This document shows, one piece after another, positions 1 to 12,300 of a stretch of DNA of 64,000 nucleotides (its first letter is position 1; each line of letters starts with the position of its first letter). The notes beneath the pieces are model-generated. The model was not told the origin of the DNA. It was given only the letters and a program-made list of their open reading frames with translations, and ran no database searches. Both the position numbers and the translations under genes were made by a program. The stretch spans positions 11,681,641 through 11,745,640 of the forward strand of contig NC_058513.1 in the NCBI RefSeq assembly GCF_020382885.2. Direction: 5' to 3'. The DNA comes from Scatophagus argus (taxonomy: Eukaryota; Chordata; Actinopteri; Scatophagidae).

Positions 1-8
1 TCTCTTAC

Positions 9-113
9 CTCTGGGTACGAGTCTTTGGCAAAAACGTGAAGGAGAGCCGTCTTGCCACACTGCGCATCGCCCACCACCACGATCTTACAGCGAAGTAATC
101 CCTTGCTCTCCAT
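9..113 (-). CDS. rnd2: Rnd2-like Rho-family GTPase, first coding exon (partial)
   Basis: Read on the minus strand, an ATG at 113-111 opens 35 codons that run into a GTAAGA splice donor (complement of 8-3), so only coding exon 1 is in the window. The peptide starts [15 protein letters not shown] and carries the P-loop GDAQCGKT at residues 15-22, followed by [13 protein letters not shown]. The GDxxCGKT form with Cys-Gly-Lys-Thr is typical of the Rnd subgroup (Rnd1/2/3), GTP-bound Rho-like proteins that antagonise RhoA signalling in cytoskeleton and neuronal migration. The short N-terminus fits Rnd2 better than Rnd3, and the head-to-head neighbour vat1 matches the human RND2-VAT1 order. Switch regions, C-terminal CAAX and remaining exons lie left of base 1. 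Rnd3 or another paralogue is the main alternative. Confidence 0.85.
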
Positions 114-3100
114 CGCGCCCCGGGGTATCACTGAGTGGTTCCGAGTCGCTGCCTACTTGTCATTTAGCTCCAAACAAGGTGGGTTTCGAAGAGCAGCTCT
201 AAATGTTGGAAATGTTCCCCTCAGAGGAAGACTTCAGGTCCAAACCAGGCAGAAACTTCAGCACTACAGTCTGCTGTAGTTTCGACTACATGCTCTGCGC
301 GATGCTCAGCTCCTCGGCTCCACCGGTGAAGTGACATGTCACAGCACCTGTGAAGGAGCGTCTCTAAAATCTGCTTTCCTGTTAGACCTATCAAAATAAA
401 AGACAAAAATATGAAAAGCCCTACAAACCTGTCTCTTTAGCCGGATGCAACGTAGTTGTGGGTCCATTGGCTGCTATTTTGTTTTTAAATGACGCATATT
501 GTGGATGGCTATCTGCACCAACGCTAATCATTAGTCGCAGGAGTGGTCTTGTGGTCACAAACTAACAGCACTTGGAGGCTTTAGGAGCCAGACTAACATG
601 CTTCCAAGTCTTAATAACATTCTGGCTTGGTAGATTAGGTGGATGCATGAGGATAAATGAATAATGTAACACATATAGTATATTATTAATGATATTGTTA
701 TTATTATTGTTATTATCAGCTTGATATTTATTGTGCTTTTACTTTGAAGCCCAAATCTCGCACATCCGGTCTGCCTCTGGTTGTGTCTGGCTATCTTAGC
801 GAAATGTAAGTGTTTTCTAGTTTATTGACTTGAAAACTCTGCGTAAATTCATTACCCGCTTTTTGTAAGTCATCTGAAGCTATACCCCGTTGATTCAAGT
901 GATCGTATTGGTGAAAATCAAACGTGACGTGTTTTATAGCATATTTAAACCTCCATTACAGTCTCGTAAACGCTATATTATTGCAGGAGCCGAGTGTCGC
1001 ACCAGTAGACGCAATAGACGATTCATTTACACTTCGTATATGCGAATAGTTTCCCACACTTTCATCTGTCATTTAACTACTCACTTCATTACAGGTGTAT
1101 ACCGTGTAATAGAAAGAGAGCTGGCTCGACGCAGCGGAGCTAACCTGTGACGGGTCTTTTAGCGCCATCTGCTGGTCAAACTGAAGCTGGCAATTTATTT
1201 CACGCAGGCTACATTGCAAGTGTCAATGAAAGCCCACACAGTTTGCTGATTGTCTTTCATTTAAGATCATCACAGGATTTGTGTATAAAAACTGCATAGT
1301 AAACTGCATAGTAACAAGTGATTAATAAATGTAGCAGAAAATGGAAATACTTAAAGTACTACTACCTCAACACTGCCTCCGCTGCCTCTTTTATTGTACA
1401 TTTCTTTTACATGTAGGTTATATTTGAGCTTTTACAACACATAAATGTGTTCAAAAGTGTAACTCCATGGATAGCAGACATACAGATTTTTAAATTAATT
1501 CACAGGAAGTTTAGAGACTCATCTGCTACACTTTTTTTCTGAGGAAAATGTGGCTAAAATAGCAAAATATGTCACATCATTATTATGAGTGCCGTGGCTC
1601 AGAGGTTTGAGACAATAATGTGACTGACAAGCACGCACAACATCTACTCACCAACTGTAAGCGGTGGTCACATTGTGCACTGAAAAGCAGCCTGAGTATG
1701 ACATCTGACAGCATTCATTTCCCTCACACCCACCATGCTTGTAGCAGCTGGTGTGATGAGTGTGTAGTCTGTGTGCGTGTATAAGCTGATGTGTTTCAGT
1801 TCAGTAAAACTGCAACTTATGACCTTGTGCAGCTTTACATATTAAAATATATGTATATATGTCTACACCTTTTAAAAACACGTCTATGTATTCCTCAGCA
1901 CCCGATCACTTCCTGTCTGACAGACTCTGCAACCGAGATGAGAAAGCATTTCCAGTTGCAGACTGCAGTAATCTGTAAGTGTGCGTATGTGTGTGGGTGA
2001 CTGAAACAAGTAAGTGCCATCATGAAGGAAGCTTTAAATATTGTTACTCCTTATGTCAAGGCCCTGATTATTTTTCTGTTAGAATTACACATTTCAGCAT
2101 CGCTTTATAGAAATTTGTAGTCTTGCATTTGTCATAAACAACTAATAAATGTTCAACTTTCATGGGGACGTAGAGGATAAACTCAACTGATTGGCTCCCA
2201 TATTTGGGAAATTGACTAAATGCCTATATTTGGTGATGTTTGTGTTGTTTACAAAAAGTGGTGATTTCATTAGATTGTTTTAGGCTACTATAACAGTCAA
2301 CAGTTGGAGAAGGTGATTTATCCACACCTGTATGCACCAGAGGAACATAACTTGTCTAGCTGCTCGTTATTCCCTCCAGCTGTGATCCTTCCAGGGAATC
2401 CAGTTTCCGGGTTTTGAGGCTCTCCACAGCTCTCTGACTCACGTTTGGCCAACAAAACGGATCGGTCACTTTTTCAGCTGCGTCAAGTCAGTCACAAGCA
2501 GGTGCAGCAAAATACCGGAAGTTAGAAGATTCAAGCATTCAAATAAAAGCCTTTTCAAGCTCTAAAATAAAATCAGTATATTTGACTGTTATCCTACCCA
2601 GAATGAATATTGAGCAGGCTGGCTTCTGTAAATAGACGGAAACATGATTACAGTTTATCATGGCTCATCCTAATGAGCATGTGCAGGTGACATCTAAATG
2701 TGACACTGAGGCTGGCATTTGAGGTCTGCTTTATGTCAATTCAGATAAAAACGTTCAATTTAAAACATCCATGAGTACCCCAAAAAAATGTCATATAAAT
2801 TTGATTTGTTCTTATAAATGTTCAAAAGCAAATAGGCCGACTTCACATCCTCAAGGCACTCCTACTGATTTTGATAATAAATAATTAATCATGTATGTTT
2901 TATTAATAAAATCTAATTTTAGCTGTCATTTCTTCTTGTTTGTTTGCTTGTTTCACATTGGTGTCTGTATAAAACCATTACATGATTTTTGTTTTATTTT
3001 TTATTTATGTTATTATTTTTTTCTATTTAATCATATATATTTTTAAAACTATTAAAAACTACTTAAAAAAATAAAATAGTGATGTGCTTTATTGTGGGAA

Positions 3101-3355
3101 AAACCCAACCGGAAATGATGTTCTAACTGCGTCTGTCTTGACATTGGTCACTTGTTGAGCAGAGCGCACACACAGGAAACCACGCAGCAGTAATCTAATT
3201 TTTTCTCCAAAATATACGACTGTCTCAAGTGACGGACACTTGTTTTATTTTTTAAAGAGAAACATTAGTTCATTTTTCAAAAGAAACACCCAGGCAGGCT
3301 GAACTGTTGCTGTGGACCGAACACCTAGAAGGGGCGCGCATCACGAGTGTTTATC
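114..3355. other. rnd2/vat1 divergent intergenic region
   Basis: This 3.2 kb separates two genes that start in opposite directions, so it should contain both promoters: the rnd2 leader to the left of about 400 and the vat1 leader to the right of about 3100. I see no convincing TATA box close to either start. The middle is AT-rich, with a strongly T/A-rich stretch at 2880-3080. A short segment near 770-812 ends in a GTAAGT-like donor, but no matching downstream exon is evident. The phrase GCGCCATCTGCTGGTCA at 1162-1178 recurs in fish repeats and may be a repeat remnant. Confidence 0.5.
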
Positions 3356-6300
3356 ATGTCTGGAGAAGAAGCTCCAACTCAGCAGCAACAACCTGAGCAG
3401 GAGAAGAAGCCCGACGAGCCTCCGCCGGCTGCTGCTAATGCACCGCAGGGGTCGGGAGGCAGCCCCGAAGCCGAGAGGAAGTCGCTCTCCTTCAGGGCTC
3501 TGGTCCTGACTGGGCACGGGGGCTACGACAAAATCAAGCTGCAGGTGAAGACGCAGGGCGAGCCGCAGCTGAAGGCGGGGGAGGTCCTGGTGCGCGTTAA
3601 GGCGTGCGGGCTGAACTTCGCCGAACTGCTGGGCAGGCAGGGGCTGTACGACCTGCTGCCCGCCCCGCCTGTCACCATGGGGATGGAGGGCTCCGGGGTC
3701 ATTGAAGCAGTCGGGGAGGATGTGGAGGATCGGAAAGTGAGTACAGGCCTGCTGTGTGCACCCACACCCACTGAACACCTCTGCGCTCGTGAACAATGTC
3801 CAGTCATGTGCTGTGGATTAAAACCTCCACCAGCTGAGCCCTCATACAAGTGTTTGTGTAAAGTGAAAATCTGCATCCTGTTGGTCCTCGGTGGTGCATT
3901 TGTTCTCCTTCCTGGTCGCTACTAATCTTCTCCAAACACTGAAGCAGATTAGATGCGTTATTTCTTTTGGGAAAGTTGTAGAGGCATCACGAAAATCTGT
4001 AAACTTTTAGGCTTAAATGGCAGAAAGTGGTAAAGGGCAGCCAATACCTCAAGGTTTATTTGAAGTATAGTACTTTAATAAGCACTTGTCATATCTAAGT
4101 GAGGGGGGCATAGTGATTAAAGTTGAGTTATGAGCTTTTGTGGCACAAAACGTGGCCAAAATATTAAGGTGACATACAATTGCAATGGACAATGCCAGGC
4201 AATGTCAAAAGATTATTCTTATTATCCATTAATCTAAAGGTCAGTTTGTAGGTTAGTCAGTCAGTGTTTGGTCTATAAAGAGTCTTGTGGGGGAGGTAAT
4301 GACATGACACATTAAATTGTTATTTAAACTATTCAAAATGTCAATGATGTACTACACAGAAAAGCAGAAATTCCTCACAGTTGAGAGGCTGGAGCTGATG
4401 TCTGTGCACAAAGGAATTTTCCTGTGTTAAAACACTCGTGCTCAGCATGAAAAAAGCAGAAACCCTTCATAAATAACCTCCCTCAGCTTAATGTCATGCA
4501 ATGTGATGTGGTGCCTTCATTTAAACAAAAGAGGAAAGAGGCTTTCATGCTGCAAAACATTCTGGCACCGCGAATAGTCGCGGTGTTTGATTTACAGCGT
4601 GCCCTTGAGGTGTTTTTACATTCGTCTCCGCAGCACAGGAGTACGTCTACGCTCTCCTTGATAAGAGCTTTCCAAAGCTCAAGTTGTATGGAGTGTAGAG
4701 GCAGCAATATTTATAAGCTGCCTCTTTAAAATTCACAAAATCAGCCATCTTGCCGATATCTGCCCATATCTGTGAGAGAGATCCTTAATTAATTGATTTA
4801 TGCTATTTTCTGCTTTCTAAGGGTCCTTACAGAGTGGGAAATGGTAGCTAACACCTGATGCTGCTGTTTGTGAGCGCTTGTGATTTAAATCCCGTCAGGT
4901 GCAGATGTGTTTGAAGCCTGCAGATACCTGTCCCCTGCAGGTAAAGCACATTTTCCTGAGATATTGCAAAGCTGATCCCAGAGCATCCACAGGCCTGAGG
5001 CTGCACTGGTTATGCTGTATTTTTAACAGCAGCATATCATGGATAAATCCATAGTGACTCATCCTGCCAGCCAGCAACCTTCTGACTTCTTGTCACCGCT
5101 TATGCAAAAAACTCTCCAGTTTTCACTTGGAGGCTCGCATTTGTTTACTTGTGCTGGTATGAAGAATAAAAGAAAGGAGAATGTTTTAAGTTTGTTGTTG
5201 TGGTTCTGAACTGGAGGTCGCTTATCTTCTGTGCGCGTACAATCATGAATATGTAAGATGGAAAATATTCACATCCGAATGAGTTACAGCACTTTTTAGC
5301 TGTATGAGGGGAGTCCTGAGAGTTATGTTAACTGCTTTGCATGCAAATCTCAGCCAGAGATTATTTCTCCCAGGCAGAATTCAGAGAAGAACGCTGATGT
5401 TTTTTTCCCCTCATTTTCTTCCAAAATTTGGCTTAAGATCACAATTTGCTATTTTCATCAGTGCTTTTGAAAGAAATGAAACATTCAAGGACTTTGCCCA
5501 GTTAATCAGTGTGCATCCTAGTTTGTGCCTATCATTTATTAACTTGCACTACAGAAATATGCATGTGATTTTCCCAAAAATACCCAGACGATTGCTTAAA
5601 AACACTTTCCAGGATCCTCAGGCTCTCCTAACACCCCAGTTGCCAAGTTGTATCCTTCTTTGCGTTATTATCAGTTCTGTTGGCATATTGATGTCAGTTC
5701 CACTATGTTTAAAAGAAAATGTTTCCGTGCAGGAAAAGATACAAGTAGTTTTCTTTTCTGGCTACCTGGAGAGGAAATGCAGTTGCAAATTGAGAAAACC
5801 AGATAAAAATCTTCTTCAGCCAGATTGTTGGAAGAGTCATATGCCATGTTAAACTGGGGCCATGTGCATCCATAGGCACACCGACAAGCTCATTTGCATA
5901 GGACTCCATTCAGTTGTCGGGACTTGTTTCAAAAGGTTGCTGCTAGTTCCCATGTTTAACCACTCTGAGTGTGAACTTGATCATATTAAGCACAAACATG
6001 AGATACAACAGTCATATTCAGCTGTAGAGTGAAAGCCTTGAAGTGCTCAGGTGCTTTGTTAGCTCACCCGTTCAGCTAAATGGGATACTTTGGGGTCAGA
6101 GGTCAGTTTTCCTTCAGTCAGACACAACTTTTTTTTCTATTAAGTTTTCCATGTGTGTTTTGTAAGTATGACTGAAGCTCCTCCCCGACCCTTTGCATCA
6201 GCATGCAGTTTCCTCTCCTCCTCCTCCTCTACCTCCCCTCCTCTCATTCCTCCCTCGATCCTTCGGAGAGCAGGAAGCCTATAGAGGGAGTAGTTCGTTC

Positions 6301-9300
6301 CAGCACCTCCTGTGTGTAAGGAAACACCACAAAACCCCAGCTGCAGGAAGAAGTCTGTCAAATTAAAGCTCTCAACAAGGATAAGTCAGAGAGTTTAAAA
6401 TGTTTAGGCACTGAAACGGTGAAGCAGGAATTCATTGTGATTGGCGAGGTTAGGGTAAGAACCTGCAGTAATGACATGAAGGGACGTGGTCTCGGCTGGG
6501 GCCGCGAGGACACGAGGGCGTGGCTGTTTTTTCAGTAAGAGCAGATGTGTAGGATCCCGTTTACAGTTCGCCCTTTCCAGATTTCACATCCAGCGTTACT
6601 TCATTACAGATGTTTCTAGATAAAATACACAGACAGTCAGTGATTACGCCGGCGCAACTTGACTGACGTTTTGGAAAAGATCGGAGCAGTTGTTCCTGTG
6701 TAAAGCTGTTCCAACCGGCCGCTGTGAAGGAAAAATACGCCATCTGTTCTGCAAATAAACTCAAATTAATGTCTGTGAGAGGATGTGTGGCCGCGTGTTC
6801 TGTGTTCAGCTCTGTACGTTACATGCCGTCTGGTTAATTAAAGGCTGCACCTTTTATTGATTTAGAATGAATGGATTATGAATAATCCATCTGCAGAGGC
6901 GGAAATTAACTGAATGCATTTACTCTGGTACTGTACTTTAAGTACATTATTGAGCTACTTGTACTTAATGTGGATATTTCCATGTTCTGCTACTTTCTCC
7001 ACCACTACATTGAAATGACAGCTGTAGTTAGTAGTAGTTTTGCATAAAGAGATTTTAACTGAAATGAAATTAGAAAAGCTTATAAAATTAAAGATCCAAC
7101 CAGTCGGTCCCAACTTTTTTTGGCTTGAACCCTCCTACAAAAACCAAAATCAGCTGTCTGTGAGAATAAATTTGTGTTTGAGGCCCTGAATTATTCAATA
7201 TTTTACAGATAGCACGAAACAGATTAAAGAAAAGTCGTTTTAAAAAATGATTAAAAACGTCTTTCCGGCCTCATTAATCATTTCCTGACCGCTCGGCTTT
7301 ATTGTGTGACTGTGCAGCAGTCAACAGCAACAACAGAGAAATGCTGTTTGTACGTTTGCATCAGTATAAGTAACAATATAGCACTTTAATGCATAATAAT
7401 ATTTCACTCGCAGGGAAAAAATGTACTTTTGCTTCAGATATTCTCAGTGCGTTTTGCTGATGATTCGCCTTTTGGATGCAGAACTTTTACTTGCAGTAAT
7501 GTTTTTACATTATGGTAGTTGTACTTAAATAAGAGATCGGACTGTTGAGTACTTCTACCACTACGGCCCATCTGCATGTTTACGTACTGTAAAACAACAA
7601 ACAAATGCTCTTGCTGTCTGCTATTGAGAAGTGTCTACTTTTGCCTGTGATTCAAATAAACAGAAGGTTTCCAAACAAACTTCAAACACCTTCCTGTCAG
7701 CTGTCCAGGAACTGAGCTCAGCCTTTTCTCTGTCATGCATCTTTGGGGTCATGCAGTCGGAGTTTGAAAGTATTTCATAACCACAAGGGTTGAGAAACAC
7801 AATCGAGCCCAAAAGGCGCATTTCATCTGAGGTGGAAAGCTGAAGCATGAAAACTGAAGATACAGGAGTTATCTCGCTGCAACAGACTGCTTTTACCGTC
7901 CGTGGACGCATAAATATTTGTGTGTGCGTCTGTCATCTGTCTATTGTCATCAGTTTGTGTGAAGCAGGAAGTGGGTGTGGCTCAGAGCTCTGGAGGCTGC
8001 TTCAACAGGAAGCAGTGCAGCATTCTCAATCAGATCACACTTCTTTCCTGTGCCCTTCACTTTTTATGGCAAGTTTCGCAACATTGGTGATACTTTAATA
8101 ACAGCAGCGCACTAAGCGAGAGTGGCATTTCCCTCCGTAAGCCCTTTTGTCTGAGTTCATATGAAAAGAAACAGTGCAGGCGCATTCAGCAGCTTTTGTG
8201 AAATCTTTTCTTAAGTGCACATAGCAAGATTTGAGTTGGTTGCAAGGACAAAAATTTCTGGGCTTTTCCGAAGCCAAACAACAAATGAATCAAGATGTGT
8301 GAATCTGCCATAGTGTGTGATGTGTGAATCTGCCATAGTTTCAGCATAAGATGTAGTCCCTATGAGTCTGTAATCTCTGAGTTACTTGCCAAATCTCACA
8401 TGGTTTCCACAGTGAAGTCATTCCTTTATAAGGATGAATGTGAATGTTGACACAGCAGATCAGGAGCATAATAACTGGTCCTTGTGTCATTCAACAACAC
8501 AGATATATCAGATGACTTCCTGTCTGACCTCAGTTTCACATCTGACATCACTGGATGCACTGTGTGAGTGGAAAAAAACATCTCCGGTGTCCAAAACTCA
8601 GGACAAGAGCAAAGTGGTGGGGACAGACGAAATCCCTCAGTTATTTATTCGATGTTCACACAATGACTGTCTTCCCTTGCACCTTGTAAAAGAAAAGGGC
8701 TTTCATCAGACTGTTGCCCCCCGTAACCCATCCATCCATCCATCCATCCATCCATCCGTTTTCTATACAGCTAATCTGTCAGGGTCGCGGGGGACCTGGA
8801 GCCTATCCCAGCTGGCTGTGGGCGAGAGGCAGGGTACACCCTGAACTGACCCAGTCCCTGATAAACAGCCCCATCCCAATACTTTTGTCTACATAGTGTA
8901 TGTTTATCAAGTTGTTTGTCAGTGTTCCTGCTGCTGTTTATGAAGTACTTCACTTTGACAGTAGGACATTAAAGGATTCCCTTACTAATTTGCTTGTGTC
9001 CATCCTCCCTCTCTTCTTCTGTCCTTCGCCAGGTGGGGGATCGTGTCATCATGTTGAGCCGCCATGGCTTGTGGCAGGAAGTAGTCGTTATGCCGGCCAG
9101 CCGCACCTTCCCCATGCCCGAGCAGATGAGCTTTGAGGAAGGTGCTGCTCTTCCCGTTAACTACATCACTGCCTACATGATGCTGTTTGAGATGGCCAAC
9201 GTGAGGCCGGGGAAGAGCGTCCTCATCCACATGGCAGCAGGTAGGACACACACACACACACACACACATTGCATACTGAAAACCTATTGAAGTTAGTGTT

Positions 9301-12300
9301 ATTTTGAATACTGCATCATTTTGCCCATGATGAGCAAACAGAATCGATGCCATTTAGTGCTGCAGCCATTAACCGATTAACCAGACCGACGATCCACAGA
9401 TAATAAATCGACAGCTGTGATACTTTGACCGCTTTAAGCCATTTAACAAGTAGAAAGGAAAGAGAAAAACTTTATTGATTACAGATCCTGAAATGTAAGA
9501 ATGTGACACTTCTTTGTTTTGTAACCTTCGAACTGTGAAGGTGTCCCCATGGACGAATGAAAAAGGTGATGCATTTCTAACATTTCATGCAGGAGGCAAT
9601 TACAAGAAATGAACCAGAATTGTGTTTTTAAAACATGATTCATCTCTGTGTTGCACGGATTGGACAGGCAGTCCAGCAGACAGTCACTCCAGGTCACTAA
9701 TCGCTTCTCTGAATGCAGCCACATTTCCGCTTCGACAAATTACCAGCCTAGAGACCGCAGGTCGTAGGTGAAGATATATTTTGTGTGTATATGTGTGTGT
9801 GTGTGTGTTGGCCTTGCAACAACTTATTCATAAAATGGTGTCATTATCAAACACAGTTGCCTTGGCAACACCTGACATTTTAAAAAGGGGTTTCAACACC
9901 ATAACAAGTAATTACGGCTCATTTACTGGAGAGGGTCGTGTATACAGGTGTTTAAATAAGCAGGGTCCCAGTAGTGTTACATTAACTGCAGCAGGATGGA
10001 ACCAGTTGATGAGCATCTTTTAAAAGGTCGTGAAAACACATTTGCTTTGCACTATGAGCAATAGAATCCAGTTTTAGTTATTCCGTATTTTTGTTATTTT
10101 ACATTATTTTTGTTTTCCTCTGGGCTTTTCTCGCTGGTTTGAACTGGATGTGACTAGAAATAAGTGACGGCAGTGACACAGTGCTGTACACCTATCAGTA
10201 ATCAGATGGGTCAAGTACTGTTTCTGAGGTTATCAGTGAAATTTGAGCCTCAGCTTTGGTTCAGGTAAAAATATGAAGTGGACGTCTACAATGACATTGT
10301 ACATGACGGAGCTGTAACACTTAGTCAGTAAATTGGTTAGTTGAAAGAAAATTAGCCACTATATTTTATTTTTATTTTTTTTTCAAGCAAAAATATCTGA
10401 CAGTAAATGAAAAGTCTTAAGGTTTTGGTCTGTTGGCCAGACAAAAGAAGCAATTTGAAGGCGTCACTTTGGTCTCTTGGAAATTGTGATAAATTGTGAA
10501 TTCACTGCAATTTTGTGACATTTTATAGACTATACAATCAATCCATTAGTTGTTCCAATAAAAAGCACATTAATCCATGATGAAAATAGTCGTTAGTTGC
10601 AGCCCTCGTACTGATGGAGACCTTGAGATATGACTGAAAGCTCCAGAACAGCTACTGAGTGGAGCTTGTAGTGGGATTGTTTTATCGACTGCTGTTGCAA
10701 GGTCAAGAATGAACTCAAGAATGAACATTTGGCCACATTGTTGTTTTAGCTAAAAATCAGATTAAATTCCCGATTGATCTTTCATTGCCTTCACCTTTTC
10801 GTGCTGTGTTCTAGCAATATTTGAACCTAAGCAGCAGGGACGACCACGAAACCTTTCAGACGGGCGATGAGTAATTATGAGCATATAATGATGACCAGTA
10901 GGACTGAGATTTGTTAGTTTTGTTAGTTACTTATAAGTAAATGCTGAATTCAGCATTAAATGTTTAAAAGGTGTTAAAGCTCCGTTAACTCAGACAACTC
11001 AATATTTATATCCACCATTCTGTAAGTCAAGTATGCAGGCAGCTCCTGTCAGCATCCACCAGCATGCTTTAGTGCCCTTCATCCCCCCTCTCAAAGGCCA
11101 CGCTTCGGTGTTGAGTGGGCGGGTGGCTGTCAGCTGACCTGTATGAATCAGCCACATGAGGCCAGGGTGATGAAGAGGGCAGGGAGGATTACTGGTGAGC
11201 CGTGATTGTGAGAAACCTTTCACTGTTAAATGGGACCAGACCAAAGAGAGCAGAAATCGCTGTCTGCGATTTCAGCTCTTTCTTTCTCGGCCTTCCAAGG
11301 TGTCTTGTTAGAAATGAGATTAATCCCAGCACCGTTCATGTTTAATTTCCCTTACATGTGTGACCATTTAACCGCATAAAATCCAGTTTCCCCTCTTAAT
11401 TTCCCTTAAGTATCTCAGAGGTGGAAGAATATTTTCATTCTGACTGTCTGACGGTAACACATATTCTGTATATCTCCTGTCATGTCCCTACACTAAATTA
11501 TGTTTAGGTGGCTGCATGTTCCATCGAGTGGAAATATTATTTTTTTCTGCATCATTTTATTCATGTTTTCCCCCCAATTCAGCTGCGCATAATTTCTATC
11601 TTTGTAGAGTTTGGTGTCTCCACTAGAATTTTAAATTAAGTTTCAAAAGTTTTTGGCTGCACAATTTCAAATGAGTGAGACACTGCTGAATGAGTGGAGT
11701 TAAGGCTGTTTAACTGACATTTCCAAGACTTTTTTTGGACAGATTTTTGTATGTACACCTGCACACCAACTACAATCCACAAATATCAATACAGCAAGAT
11801 ATTTCAGTTTCAAATGATCAGGAAAAATGGTTCAAAACACCCTCTGTCTCCTAATAAAATAAAATCTGTGGGTTTGTGTGTCAGTTCATAACATTAATAC
11901 AAATTCATAGATTTCATAAGATCACAAGAATTTTGTATTAAAATCTGCTTGCGTGTTTTGGTATTTTAGTTATGGTGGATGGTAAGACGTTTACACCAAC
12001 AGGGCCTTAATGACATTGTCTTCTAAAAACATAGACAGCTTTGCAGCTATAACAGCTTTCACTCTTGTAGGAAGGCTCTCCACAGCATCTTGGAATTTCT
12101 TCATTATTAAGATTATTAAGATTTCCCTTCACTGGAAGTAAGGGGCTGAGCCCAATCCCTGTTATACACTCCTATGAAGAGGTTTGTCTGGATACTTTTG
12201 TCTATATAGTGTAGCTTACATGTGACATATTGAACTGCATCGTTATAAAAATTGTTATCATTAAGATTATTTCAGGTGAAATCAGTATTCTTACATTTTC

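Larger units (their letters stand above)
3737..9032 (+). other. vat1 intron 1 content
   Basis: This 5.3-kb intron contains no recognisable exon. It holds a pyrimidine-rich run at about 6206-6256, a hAT-like MITE at 6894-7563, a 25-bp tandem duplication at 8294-8339, a TCCA microsatellite at 8727-8757 joined to a dispersed fish repeat, and a Tc1-like end at 8849-8900. A 182-codon open frame at 5304-5852 has no recognisable domain and looks like chance. Confidence 0.6.

Noticed and set aside
890-1150. 86-codon open frame upstream of vat1, and a GTAAGT-like donor near 795
   Set aside because: Starts with no support, includes what looks like repeat sequence, and no partner exon is visible.
5304-5852. 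182-codon open frame in vat1 intron 1
   Set aside because: No recognisable domain, Phe/Leu-rich as expected of AT-rich DNA, no splice or promoter context. Likely chance.
8727-8757. Regularly spaced short repeats
   Set aside because: A TCCA microsatellite, not a CRISPR array or satellite.
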